From contig NZ_QYTW02000022.1 in assembly GCF_003605405.2 (NCBI RefSeq), forward strand, positions 1-64,000: a DNA stretch of 64,000 nt, written 5' to 3'. Shown here in pieces: positions 1 to 8,524 of the stretch (position 1 is the first letter of the stretch; each line of letters starts with the position of its first letter). This stretch comes from Siminovitchia terrae. GTDB taxonomy: Bacteria; Bacillota; Bacilli; Bacillales; Bacillaceae_C. The notes beneath the pieces are model-generated. The model worked only from the letters and a program-made list of their open reading frames with translations, ran no database searches and was not told the DNA's origin. The translations under genes were made by a program, and so were the position numbers.

Positions 1-95
1 ACTTTAAAACTCTTTTTATAGGGTTTCTTTTTATCCAGGTATGCTTGAACCTGGCTTTCACCTTTTGCTACATCCAGACCAATGATTGGATTCAT
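1..95 (-). CDS. IS110-family transposase, N-terminal fragment cut by the window edge
   Basis: Reading leftwards from an ATG at 93-95, the first residues are MNPIIGLDVAKGESQ, which matches the start of IS110/IS1111 DEDD transposases, where the Asp in GLDVAK is the first catalytic acid of the RuvC-like domain. A strong ribosome binding site (GGAGGAGGAA, complement of 101-110) precedes it. The frame is open to base 1, so the gene continues outside the window and only about 31 codons are visible. The family moves by a Holliday-junction-like reaction guided by a bridge RNA encoded in the non-coding end of the element. Whether the element is intact cannot be judged here. Confidence 0.75.
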   Translation of the reverse strand, partial: MNPIIGLDVAKGESQVQAYLDKKKPYKKSFK

Positions 96-717
96 TCAAA
101 TTCCTCCTCCAAAAATAATTACCGGTACCCCTAACCCTTCCTGTAGTGTCATAGCTTCGCTTGTTATACGAGATCTTAGTCCCAACCAGCCTCAAACATG
201 TCTCTACAAGTAGGGGGTGAACTGTTTTGCGGACGGGATCATTGTCCCACGGGCCATACGTTCTACCCCGGCTACAGTAATCATATATCGATATAAAAAA
301 TGTTCAACCAGAAATATCTGGCTAACCTTATATTACGATCGGGCCATATTGTGAAGTATAGACATATTGAATACCGGGTAAATTATAAGATCAATTTAAG
401 TCCAAGATTATAATGAGTGGCTTTCTGATGAGTAGGTACAAATAACAAAAGCACTAATACATTTTTAAACCACTTTGGTAAATAGGATTTTTTAGGGTGT
501 TTTTTAATGAAGCTGTCTGTATAAAACAGCAGCTTATTACGTTAATGGTGCCTATAACTAACGAATTTATTCGACGTAGTTGGCTAGTAAAATGTCGCCA
601 TTTGCTAGTTACAAGGTGACATTGAATAGGTAATATAATTATCAGTTCCGTTGACTAGACAGAACGTAATCACAACCAAAACTAGTGAGTGTGTAGATAG
701 CTAAAGGAGGAGCCATT
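96..717. other. Long non-coding stretch: probable IS110 non-coding end, then araC upstream region
   Basis: No coding frame is credible over these 622 bases. The first 200 or so lie directly upstream of the transposase start and are a likely place for the element's non-coding end, which in IS110 elements encodes the bridge RNA; the boundary is not visible. The part from about 480 onward belongs to the AraC-family gene and holds a tandem direct repeat (580-600 and 601-621) and a -10-like TATAAT at 634-639. Confidence 0.4.
580..639 (+). promoter_or_regulatory. Candidate AraC-type operator (two 21-bp direct repeats) overlapping a promoter
   Basis: Bases 580-600 and 601-621 are adjacent direct repeats that agree at 14 of 21 positions, with the shared core GCTAGT. 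A TATAAT lies at 634-639, and a -35 placed 17 bp upstream would fall at 611-616, inside the second repeat. AraC-family activators typically bind two direct half-sites one period of about 21 bp apart with the proximal one touching the -35. The same segment also holds an inverted repeat (591-599 with 615-623). Autoregulation of the gene at 718 is an inference. Confidence 0.4.
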
Positions 718-1725
718 ATGAAGTCTCATACTCGTATTAAAATCCCGGCAGGGTTTTGGGCAGGCATACATCAATTAGGGATTGTCCCACACGACGTGGC
801 TCGAAAAGCACGACTGCCGCTAACCATTATTACTGACCCAGTTGTCACTACCGCCCAATATTTCGCGATCTGGCAGGCTTATTCCGATCTCATTGATGAC
901 ATTGCCAAAGGAATCATCAAGCTTACGACCATTTTTGAAACAGCGCATTACCCACCAACCGTCTTAGCGACTTACCATGCTCGTGACTATCGTGATGCTC
1001 TAAACAGAATGGCCCGGTACAAACAACTGTGCCCCCCTGAAAGCTTACGTATCACCGAGGAAGGTGAGCACTGTACAATCGAACTGGATTGGTTGCATAC
1101 TGAGCAAGCCGGTCCGCCTCTGCTAGTCGGTATCACGCTGGCGTTTCTTTTGGAGCTAGGGCGCCGGGGCACAGGTCAACCTTTGAAGGCTAGGTTAGTC
1201 GAATTTTCGCACCCAATGGGCGACTTACAGGCACTTGAAGCTTACTTCGGCTGCCGTATTCGGATCGGTGCAGATTGTAACCGGTTGACGCTACATCGTG
1301 GAGACTTAGACCGCCCCTTTGTCTCGTACAACGCAGAGTTGCTGGAGGTTCTAACTCCTGTACTGGACCAATCGTTGGATGAGCAACAACGCTGCCGCAC
1401 AATCACCGAGATGGTTAAATGGATCCTGAAACGTAGCCTAACAGGAGGGCGCCCGGACATTCAGACTGTCGCGAGCGAGTTGGGGATGAGTGATCGTACC
1501 TTACAGCGTCGACTTACTGACGAAGGCACGAGCTTCAAGCATCTGTTAACACAAGTCCGACATGAACAGGCACGAGCTTACTTGGCAGACCCCTCGCTCG
1601 ATATTAAAGAAGTGGCTTTTTTGATTGGATATGAAGACCAGAACTCGTTCTACCGCGCCTTCCGCATTTGGGAAGGTGATACTCCTTCAAATTGGCGTAC
1701 TGAACATTTAGGTACAACTCGATAA
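718..1725 (+). CDS. AraC-family transcriptional regulator (OruR/ArgR-like)
   Basis: A 335-residue DNA-binding regulator. The C-terminal third has the two helix-turn-helix motifs of AraC proteins: SELGMSDRTLQRRL near residues 253-266 and DIKEVAFLIGYEDQNSF near 295-311. The N-terminal part (about 20-205) looks like the 'arabinose-binding' domain of OruR/ArgR-type members, which is commonest in proteobacteria. The ATG at 718 has a strong AAAGGAGG site. Codon use is visibly more GC-rich than the surrounding genes, and an IS110 fragment lies upstream, so horizontal acquisition is likely. The target is unknown; the SDR gene 122 bp downstream is an obvious candidate but has a very different composition, so the two may have arrived separately. 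Confidence 0.85.
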   Translation: MKSHTRIKIPAGFWAGIHQLGIVPHDVARKARLPLTIITDPVVTTAQYFAIWQAYSDLIDDIAKGIIKLTTIFETAHYPPTVLATYHARDYRDALNRMARYKQLCPPESLRITEEGEHCTIELDWLHTEQAGPPLLVGITLAFLLELGRRGTGQPLKARLVEFSHPMGDLQALEAYFGCRIRIGADCNRLTLHRGDLDRPFVSYNAELLEVLTPVLDQSLDEQQRCRTITEMVKWILKRSLTGGRPDIQTVASELGMSDRTLQRRLTDEGTSFKHLLTQVRHEQARAYLADPSLDIKEVAFLIGYEDQNSFYRAFRIWEGDTPSNWRTEHLGTTR

Positions 1726-1847
1726 ATTAAGTTTGTCTTAAAAGTAATTTTTTAACACTATATAAAAAAAGAATAACCTAATGATTACCTCAAAGTGTAG
1801 GAGCATTTTCATAATCATAAAATGTAAATGAAGTGGAGAAATGTATT

Positions 1848-2642
1848 ATGGATATGGGATTAAACAATAAAACAGCTTTAGTTACAGGATCAACGAAAGG
1901 TATAGGTAAAGCAATTGCCATTGAACTTGCGAAAGAAGGTGTCAATGTACTAATTAATGGACGAAATTATGAAGAGGTAGAACGAGTTGTAAATGAAATT
2001 AAATCGGATTTCCCGGCTACCTCTCCTCAAAATGCTACATCCGATATTGTCGATATTCAACAAAGAGAAGCTTTATTTAAAAAATACCCCACCATTGATA
2101 TTTTAGTTAACAATATGGGTATTTATGAAATTATGCAATATGAGGACATTGACGATGAAGTATGGGAAAAATACTTCCGTACTAATGTTCTTGCTGCAAA
2201 TGGCTTATCTAAATTTTATTTACCTAAAATGTTAAAAAATGATTATGGTCGCATTATTTTTATTGCGAGTGAAGAAGCAATCATGCCTTCAGGACAAATG
2301 CCTCAGTATTGTATGACAAAATCAATGCTATTATCATTGTCAAAAAGCTTATCTAAATTAACAATAGGAACTGAAGTTACAGTCAATACAATCATGCCAG
2401 GACCAACACTTTCTGAAAATGTTCATCAAATAATTGAGGGTATATACCCTAATGCTGATATGACTTTTTCAGAAAAAGAGAAAGAATTTATGACTACAAA
2501 CCTACCTCAATCTGAAATTCAACGATTTATCAGGCCAATTGAAATAGGTAGACTAACTACATTTGTGTGTAGTCCTTATGCATCCGCATTTAAAGGTTCT
2601 CCAATCCGTATGGATGGGGGAATGGTACCGACTATTTTTTAA
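1848..2642 (+). CDS. SDR-family NAD(P)-dependent oxidoreductase
   Basis: A 264-residue classical short-chain dehydrogenase. It shows the cofactor glycine motif TGSTKGIG (13-20), an NNMG variant of NNAG (88-91), catalytic Ser141, and the YxxxK pair Tyr154/Lys158. The ATG at 1848 is preferred because GGAG at 1835-1838 sits 9 bases before it; the frame is open from a GTG at 1833, which overlaps that site. The substrate cannot be told from the sequence. The gene is AT-rich, unlike the regulator upstream, and no operon partner is visible. An imperfect hairpin at 2668-2712 may end its transcript. Confidence 0.85.
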   Translation: MDMGLNNKTALVTGSTKGIGKAIAIELAKEGVNVLINGRNYEEVERVVNEIKSDFPATSPQNATSDIVDIQQREALFKKYPTIDILVNNMGIYEIMQYEDIDDEVWEKYFRTNVLAANGLSKFYLPKMLKNDYGRIIFIASEEAIMPSGQMPQYCMTKSMLLSLSKSLSKLTIGTEVTVNTIMPGPTLSENVHQIIEGIYPNADMTFSEKEKEFMTTNLPQSEIQRFIRPIEIGRLTTFVCSPYASAFKGSPIRMDGGMVPTIF

Positions 2643-3041
2643 CATTTTTCTATTTCAAACGTACAACAATAGGATGCTCTAATACTATAGAATTGGAGTT
2701 TCCTATTTCCTTTCTTAATCCACAAAAGGGTGCTATTTTTTGAATAAACTTAGATTATTAAACAACTTTTATTGTTATATTTTTAGTGTTGTTAAGTATC
2801 TTATATCAAAAATTAAACAACTATATTTTTAACCCGTCTAAATTTGGAACGGGTTTATGCTTGATTGAGTTTTTTAAATTAAGTAACTTTATTGTCATTT
2901 TACACCTGTTATTAACGAAAACCTCTTAGGAAGGGAATCAATCTCCGCTGAATGTGCTCGTTATTAATGAAAGCCCCTTAAGAATTTTTCTTCACCCATC
3001 ATGCCCGCCCTGATGCCCACTTACTTTTCTAGACATCATTT
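2643..3041. other. Non-coding stretch with hairpins and a short direct repeat
   Basis: No gene is supported. An imperfect inverted repeat around 2668-2712 could terminate the SDR transcript. A second hairpin (AACCCGT with ACGGGTT, about 2831-2855) lacks a T-run on either strand. A 21-bp direct repeat, GTTATTAACGAAAACCTCTTA at 2908-2928 and a diverged copy at 2960-2980, has no known role and might be the scar of a lost mobile element. Confidence 0.35.
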
Positions 3042-3515
3042 TTAATCATTCGGTCGTGTAAAAGTAAAAGTTTGTTTAAATTCTCTACCGTTTTTTATAT
3101 TTACAGGCTTATCGTGCCAGCTGACCTCAACTTCAAAGGTTTTTGCTTTAACATGTATGGGGAAGTTTGCGAAATGAACATTCATTCCCTCTTTAAAAAC
3201 ACCTTTTCGCTGTTCTTGAAGACTTAACCCAAATTTTGTTTTAGTGTTAGGTTCATCTCTATAGGTTTCAAACTCCACGTCATACACCTCTTTTCCAACA
3301 TTGATTATTTTTAAGCTGTACATTTCATTTTCACCCTTTATGGGTCTGCTCATTTTAGAATCGTATTTCACTTCATCCAGTTCTACCTTCCATTGCTCTG
3401 ACTGTTTAGTATCAGGAGTTTTGAATGGTTGATTTGAAATAGCACTTGCAATAGAAATTGATCCAGTTCCTACTAAAAATAAAACAAATAATGAAGTGGC
3501 CATTTTTCTTATCAA
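3042..3515 (-). CDS. Small secreted protein of unknown function
   Basis: 157 residues starting at a TTG (3513-3515) that has a good GGAGG site seven bases upstream, so the rare start is credible. Residues 1-25 look like a signal peptide: a basic start, a hydrophobic core (LFVLFLVGTGSISIASA) and a likely cut after SASA-type residues near 25. The mature part is polar with several Lys/Glu/Phe/Val alternations suggesting a beta-sandwich. I do not recognise the family. It stands alone between the SDR gene and the divergently oriented ypbG. It may belong to the accessory block at the left end of the window. Confidence 0.65.
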   Translation of the reverse strand: MIRKMATSLFVLFLVGTGSISIASAISNQPFKTPDTKQSEQWKVELDEVKYDSKMSRPIKGENEMYSLKIINVGKEVYDVEFETYRDEPNTKTKFGLSLQEQRKGVFKEGMNVHFANFPIHVKAKTFEVEVSWHDKPVNIKNGREFKQTFTFTRPND

Positions 3516-3780
3516 GACCCTGCCTCCAATGCGTTGATTTTTAAATATATTATCCCCCTATAAATATAGAAAATCCTCAAAGGTTAAGTTACAGGCATGG
3601 GGGGCCGAATGCTCTGATGATTAACTGGCAAGCAAACAACCGCCTCCTTCTATCGACCATTGTGAGCCGTTCAAATTGCTGTTTAGCTAAGACTGTTTTT
3701 TTAATACTGGCATATGTTAAGATGAGGACCATAGAACATCCTGCTCATAGGTAGGAGAGTTGAAAAATAAAGGTGATGGC

Positions 3781-4590
3781 ATGACAGAGTTTTTGTTGGC
3801 GGCGGTGTTTATAGGAGGACTATTTCTCCTTTTTATGATGGTTCGTGCGGCTTTTGCGGATTCTGTCCATGTGCATGTATTGTCTTTTGATAAATATCCA
3901 TCAGAGATCGATGACTTGAATCTATTTTTCATCTCGGATATTCACCGTAGGACGATTCATGACAATATCATTAATGAGGCAAAAGGTAAGGCAGACATTG
4001 TCATCATCGGCGGAGATTTGACAGAAAAAGGGGTTCCTTTTTCAAGAGTCAGAGACAATTTGAAAAAGCTGAGTAAAATTGCGCCAGCTTATTTTATTTG
4101 GGGAAACAATGATTATGAGGTTGATTTAAAGCAGCTTGAAAATGTATTTCGGGAGTTTAATGTGACTGTTTTAAAGAACGAGGCGGCTTTTTTGCCAGGA
4201 TCAAATGAAAAGGTTGTCTTGGTCGGAACAGACTTCACTGATACGAGCGAAATAATGCGGATTATTCTCTATTCAATCAATAATTCTGCATTCCGGATCG
4301 TGCTTAGCCACAATCCGGCATTGGCAGAGGAAGTCTCAGAAGTGGACAATGTACCGCTTATTTTAAGCGGGCATACGCATGGCGGCCAAATCCGCATACT
4401 CGGATTTGGACCATATGAAAAAGGTGGAATCAAGAAATATCCAGCGACAACTTTGTTTGTCAGTAATGGCTATGGTACCTCATTGCTGCCGCTAAGACTT
4501 GGTGCTCCTGCTGAAACCCATCTTATTACTGTCAAAAGGAATAAGGGTTTATCCACCACGTCCATGAACCATCCGGCTTCTCCTTCATAG
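3781..4590 (+). CDS. ypbG: Membrane-anchored metallophosphoesterase (YpbG)
   Basis: A calcineurin-like phosphoesterase with an N-terminal membrane segment (residues 4-24). The metal-binding motifs are in order: DIH (Asp53, His55), GGD (77-79), GNND (108-111), a lone His in LSHNP (177) and GHTH (197-200). The ATG at 3781 with AAAGGTGAT is preferred; an upstream TTG at 3760 lies too close to its GGAG. It sits 36 bp before mecB, the order expected for ypbG-ypbH in B. subtilis. The substrate is unknown; cell-surface hydrolase activity is inferred from the fold and the anchor. Confidence 0.85.
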   Translation: MTEFLLAAVFIGGLFLLFMMVRAAFADSVHVHVLSFDKYPSEIDDLNLFFISDIHRRTIHDNIINEAKGKADIVIIGGDLTEKGVPFSRVRDNLKKLSKIAPAYFIWGNNDYEVDLKQLENVFREFNVTVLKNEAAFLPGSNEKVVLVGTDFTDTSEIMRIILYSINNSAFRIVLSHNPALAEEVSEVDNVPLILSGHTHGGQIRILGFGPYEKGGIKKYPATTLFVSNGYGTSLLPLRLGAPAETHLITVKRNKGLSTTSMNHPASPS

Positions 4591-4626
4591 TATGAGGATA
4601 ACAGTATTCCTCGGGGGGCGGGTCAA

Positions 4627-5199
4627 ATGAAGCTGGAGAGAATATCATCAAATAAAATCAAATATTCGATCACATTTGAAGAGTTGACGAATAAGGGCTT
4701 TTTGCAAGATGAGCTGCTGAGAGACTCCTTTGTATGGGATGTTTTATTTGATGAAATGTTGGATGAAGCAAGCCGGATATACGAACTTAATGACTTTGGT
4801 GCCGTCTCCATCGAGATTTTTTCCCTAACATCTAGGGAACTTGTTCTGATTTTGACTTTAGAAGAGGAAGAGGTCTGGCACGATACGATTATAAAAGATG
4901 AGTTGCCGGAAGCAGAAAAGGATCAAGGACTCCTATATAGATTTGAAGAGTTTGACCATGTCATCTTATTGGTTAAAAGGTTGGCATCATTAAATATTGA
5001 CTGTGCAAGCAGTACTTTGTTTGCATTTAGAGATCTGTATTATTTAAAAATGGATGGTGTCTCTATAATTCATGATACGATCGAGAGCCTCTGCAGTGAA
5101 TACGGTGAAGAAGCGGGTGTGTCCGAAGCGTATCTGGAGGAATACGCGGTCAAGATTATAGATAAAAAGGCGTTCCCGTTGATCGATGACCACTTTTAA
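4627..5199 (+). CDS. mecB: MecA-type ClpC adaptor (MecB/YpbH)
   Basis: 190 residues, co-directional with ypbG and preceded by GGGGGGCGGG-like bases. The N-terminal block (MKLERISSNKIKYSITFEEL) and the C-terminal half with LTLEEEE and FEEFDHVILLVKRL resemble the MecA/YpbH family, whose members present substrates to the ClpCP protease. MecA proper is about 218 residues and lies elsewhere in Bacillus, so length and position point to the paralogue YpbH. A rho-independent terminator follows at 5224-5257. Confidence 0.85.
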   Translation: MKLERISSNKIKYSITFEELTNKGFLQDELLRDSFVWDVLFDEMLDEASRIYELNDFGAVSIEIFSLTSRELVLILTLEEEEVWHDTIIKDELPEAEKDQGLLYRFEEFDHVILLVKRLASLNIDCASSTLFAFRDLYYLKMDGVSIIHDTIESLCSEYGEEAGVSEAYLEEYAVKIIDKKAFPLIDDHF

Positions 5200-5223
5200 A
5201 ACTTTATTTTTGCACGAAAAGTC

Positions 5224-5257
5224 GAAATCTCCTATCATAAAGAAAGGAGATTTTTTA
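5224..5257 (+). terminator. Terminator of mecB
   Basis: AAATCTCCT pairs with AGGAGATTT and a T-run follows directly. It lies 25 bases after the mecB stop. Confidence 0.8.
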
Positions 5258-5282
5258 GTGAGTAAAGAAAGTATAGCTTGAT

Positions 5283-5551
5283 ATGGAAAATTTGATTCAA
5301 ATGAAGCTTTTTCTTTGTCCAGCTACGACGTACAGGAAGTACTAGTGCAAGCGAAGCGACAGGATATCGCGTTCTGAGCCTGCCGACGTACAGGACTCCT
5401 AGTGCCACCGAAGCCACAGGATGTGGCGGTTTGAGGCGGCCAGCGCCTAACCCCGCAAGGATCAAGCCGCTTCCCTGTGGTGGCTGAAGAACTGCCTCCT
5501 CGGGAATCGTCTTGTACTTGTCGGGGTTGACCAGGCGCTTGCGCTTTTCTT
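5283..5551 (-). repeat. Dispersed modular repeat, copy A
   Basis: GC-rich non-coding block shared with copies near 26.8, 30.2, 42.9, 48.9 and 57.5 kb. Parts in order on the plus strand are the GACGTACAGGAAGTACTAG box, the GCAAGCGAAGCGACAGGA box, a TTGAGGCGGCCAGCGCCTA box and, near the end, CTTGTCGGGGTTGACCAGG and GCGCTTGCGC. It fills the space between mecB and ypdA, where B. subtilis carries gudB as I recall. No open frame in it looks real. Confidence 0.75.
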
Positions 5552-5581
5552 ATAATTCTTAAGATAGGAGAGTCTGTTTTC

Positions 5582-6574
5582 ATGCAGCAAGAGGATTGTA
5601 TTATAGTAGGCGGAGGGCCGTGCGGCCTGTCTGCGGCCATTTCATTGCAGCAAATAGGCAAAAATCCCTTAATTATCGAAAAAGGAAATATAGTAAATGC
5701 CGTCTATCGCTATCCGACCCACCAAACTTTTTTTAGCACGAGTGAAAAGCTGGAAATAGGTGATGTCCCATTTTTGACGGTAAACCGGAAGCCGAGACGG
5801 AATGAGGCCCTTACCTATTACCGAGAAGTAGTTAGAAGAAAGGAACTGAGGATTAACAGGTTTGAGACGGTGCAATCAGTTGAAAAGCAAGATGGTTTTT
5901 TTAAAGTCACTACGAATCGCAATGCTTATGAAGCTCGTTATGTGATCGTTGCAACAGGGTATTATGATAACCCGAACCTAATGGGAATCAAGGGAGAAAG
6001 CCTCGAAAAAGTTTCTCACTACTTCAAGGAAGCACACCCTTATTTTGATACGGATGTGGCTGTCATCGGCGGGAAAAACTCTGCGATCGACGCGGCTCTT
6101 GAACTTCAAAAAGCAGGTGCAAGAGTTACAGTACTATATCGCGGAAATGAATATTCACCGAGCATAAAACCATGGGTGCTTCCAGATTTTGAAGCTTTAG
6201 CAAGAAATGGCGAAATTACAATGCTGTTCAATGCAGAAGTGGAAGAGATCACGGAAACCAGCATCATCTACGTTACAGATAAGGGGAAAGAAGAGATTCC
6301 TAATGATTTTGTATTTGCCATGACTGGTTATCATCCTGATCACTCGTTCATAAAGGCTATGGGAGTACAAATAGATGAATTGACTGGAAGGCCGGAATTT
6401 AATCCCGAAACAATGGAAACGAACATCCCTGATTTATTTATTGCTGGAGTCATCGCCGCTGGTAATAATGCCAACGAGATATTTATTGAAAATGGGCGTT
6501 TTCATGGCAGTCAGATTACAGACACCATCAGAAATAGAGAAGCTTTCCCTACATCATCCCGGCTATCCAACTGA
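5582..6574 (+). CDS. ypdA: YpdA-family bacillithiol disulfide reductase
   Basis: A 330-residue FAD/NADPH oxidoreductase of the YpdA (Bdr) family that is thought to reduce oxidised bacillithiol. The FAD-binding glycine motif is GGGPCG and includes Cys14, the conserved cysteine of this family. A second Rossmann motif, AVIGGKNSA, lies near residue 160 and binds NADPH, and the C-terminal GVIAAGNNANEIFIENGR fixes the flavin. The ATG has AGGAGAG upstream. Bacillithiol synthesis genes bshB1 and bshA are present at 37.7-39.5 kb, so substrate and enzyme occur together. A strong terminator follows at 6552-6589. Confidence 0.9.
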   Translation: MQQEDCIIVGGGPCGLSAAISLQQIGKNPLIIEKGNIVNAVYRYPTHQTFFSTSEKLEIGDVPFLTVNRKPRRNEALTYYREVVRRKELRINRFETVQSVEKQDGFFKVTTNRNAYEARYVIVATGYYDNPNLMGIKGESLEKVSHYFKEAHPYFDTDVAVIGGKNSAIDAALELQKAGARVTVLYRGNEYSPSIKPWVLPDFEALARNGEITMLFNAEVEEITETSIIYVTDKGKEEIPNDFVFAMTGYHPDHSFIKAMGVQIDELTGRPEFNPETMETNIPDLFIAGVIAAGNNANEIFIENGRFHGSQITDTIRNREAFPTSSRLSN

Positions 6575-6589
6575 CCGGGATGTTTTTTG
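6552..6589 (+). terminator. Terminator of ypdA
   Basis: CATCCCGG pairs with CCGGGATG and is followed by six T residues. The left arm lies inside the last ypdA codons. Confidence 0.85.
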
Positions 6590-6670
6590 TAAAGGTAAGA
6601 TCAAATACTCCAGTTGTGACTGGAACGGTTTGGAGCGCGCCGAGCCTTTTTGGGCGATGGCGCGACCCAA

Positions 6671-7330
6671 CTCTCTAATAAAGCTTCCAACTCTCTAATA
6701 AAGCTTCCAACTCTCTAATAAAGCTTCCAACTCTCTAATAAAGCTTCCAACTCTCTAATAAAGCTTCCAACTCTCTAATAAAGCTTCCAACTCTCTAATA
6801 AAGCTTCCAACTCTCTAATAAAGCTTCCAACTCTCTAATAAAGCTTCCAACTCTCTAATAAAGCTTCCAACTCTCTAATAAAGCTTCCAACTCTCTAATA
6901 AAGCTTCCAACTCTCTAATAAAGCTTCCAACTCTCTAATAAAGCTTCCAACTCTCTAATAAAGCTTCCAACTCTCTAATAAAGCTTCCAACTCTCTAATA
7001 AAGCTTCCAACTCTCTAATAAAGCTTCCAACTCTCTAATAAAGCTTCCAACTCTCTAATAAAGCTTCCAACTCTCTAATAAAGCTTCCAACTCTCTAATA
7101 AAGCTTCCAACTCTCTAATAAAGCTTCCAACTCTCTAATAAAGCTTCCAACTCTCTAATAAAGCTTCCAACTCTCTAATAAAGCTTCCAACTCTCTAATA
7201 AAGCTTCCAACTCTCTAATAAAGCTTCCAACTCTCTAATAAAGCTTCCAACTCTCTAATAAAGCTTCCAACTCTCTAATAAAGCTTCCAACTCTCTAATA
7301 AAGCTTCCAACTCTCTAATAAAGCTTCCAA
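6671..7330. repeat. Perfect tandem array, 33 copies of a 20-bp unit
   Basis: The unit CTCTCTAATAAAGCTTCCAA repeats head to tail 33 times with no visible change, followed by one decayed partial copy at about 7331-7350. Each copy has an AAGCTT. There are no spacers, so it is not a CRISPR. TAA codons close the plus frames and no coding use is seen. It lies between ypdA and the asparaginase gene, which converge on it, and beyond the ypdA terminator. The perfect identity implies recent expansion or active homogenisation; copy number could also have been altered by assembly. Confidence 0.95.
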
Positions 7331-7350
7331 CTCAATTATAAAAGCTCCAC

Positions 7351-7453
7351 TGGTCTAGTGCTAAAAAGGTGTAAAATTTTTTCATCAGTGCTCACCGCCT
7401 GTATCGCTTTCGTGTACGCCTTGCGCATTTCTTTTGCGTGAAATAGTAGAAAA
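7351..7453. other. Spacer between the tandem array and the asparaginase stop
   Basis: About 100 bases with no clear gene. A pair of GCGCAA/TTGCG-like segments near 7420-7440 could form a weak hairpin downstream of the minus-strand asparaginase gene, but it lacks a T-run. Confidence 0.3.
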
Positions 7454-8428
7454 TCAATTAGAGAAATATTGATCCCTCAATACTTCTATATTACTCGTAT
7501 GCATTAGTGCGGCGAGCAGTTTCAGACGTGCTTTTTGCCCGTTCAGCCCTTTGCAAAAAATTACACCAAGCTTCTTGAGTTCTCCTCCGCCTCCCGGATA
7601 ACTATATGTGTCCTGTACAACTCCCTTAAAGCATCTGGAGACAAGCACAACCGGAATATTTTCGGAAAGGAGTTTTTTAATCTCTTCAGCGACAGAAGGG
7701 GGGAGGTTTCCCTGGCCCAGGGCTTCGATTACAATTCCGTCATATTTCAATTCACTGTATGCATTTAAAATAGAGGCATCCATTCCTGCATACGCTTTAA
7801 CCAGACCGACTTTCTTTGTGATTTCTATTATTTTAATTTTTGGTTGTTGAAGGGGGGCGTAATGGAAATGAATCGCCTTGTTTGTTATCGTTCCAATCGG
7901 TCCAGTTGTGACACTATGGAAAGCTGAGGCGTTCGTCGTATGAATTTTTGTCACTTCGCGCGCAGTATGTATTTCATCATTGAAAACGACAAGCAAGCCC
8001 TTGCCTTTGGAATCTTCTTGGACAGCTGTACGAATAGCGGCCATAAAATTATATAATCCATCCGATCCAGATTCATTACTGGAGCGCATGGCGCCAGTCA
8101 TGATGATCGGTATGTCTGTGTCAAGCGTCAGATCAAGAAAAAAAGCTGTTTCTTCCATTGTATCTGTTCCGTGGGTAATGACGACACCGTCAATATCCCC
8201 GTTTGCACATTCTGACTCAATCAAGGCTTTTAGTTTAATCATATCGTTTATCGTGATGTGAGGAGAGGGTTTATGCAAAGGCTCCTTAACAGTCAGATTA
8301 GCCAACTTATGAAGCTCTTCCGTTGCCTTTGTCAAAGGATTAGTGGCTCCGATATTGACCGTGTCATTTTCGGCATCTGTTTCCATGGAGATGGTTCCCC
8401 CCGTATGGATGACAAGTATATGTTTCAT
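7454..8428 (-). CDS. L-asparaginase
   Basis: 324 residues hydrolysing L-asparagine to aspartate and ammonia. Both threonine motifs are present: HTGGTIS (residues 8-14, Thr12) and HGTDTMEETA (86-95), with the SSNESGSDG loop further on. No signal peptide is seen, which suggests a cytoplasmic enzyme. The ATG at 8428 is preferred because GGGAG lies eight bases upstream; an in-frame ATG at 8443 overlaps that site. It is divergent from prsW, with a 96-bp shared upstream region. It does not look like B. subtilis AnsA at the N-terminus, so I give no symbol. Confidence 0.88.
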   Translation of the reverse strand: MKHILVIHTGGTISMETDAENDTVNIGATNPLTKATEELHKLANLTVKEPLHKPSPHITINDMIKLKALIESECANGDIDGVVITHGTDTMEETAFFLDLTLDTDIPIIMTGAMRSSNESGSDGLYNFMAAIRTAVQEDSKGKGLLVVFNDEIHTAREVTKIHTTNASAFHSVTTGPIGTITNKAIHFHYAPLQQPKIKIIEITKKVGLVKAYAGMDASILNAYSELKYDGIVIEALGQGNLPPSVAEEIKKLLSENIPVVLVSRCFKGVVQDTYSYPGGGGELKKLGVIFCKGLNGQKARLKLLAALMHTSNIEVLRDQYFSN

Positions 8429-8524
8429 TTTCTCAACTCCCATATAAAATTACTCTAAATTTGCATGTTCAAACTCTATTTTCCATGATACGATGTAAGA
8501 AATGAAAAAGAAAGAGGGCTGTGT

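Noticed and set aside
3760-3780. TTG start for ypbG
   Set aside because: The GGAG would lie only two bases before it; the ATG at 3781 has a better placed site.
6671-7330. CRISPR array
   Set aside because: Units abut directly with no unique spacers; it is a plain tandem repeat.
8441-8443. Upstream ATG for the asparaginase
   Set aside because: It overlaps the GGGAG that serves the ATG at 8428.
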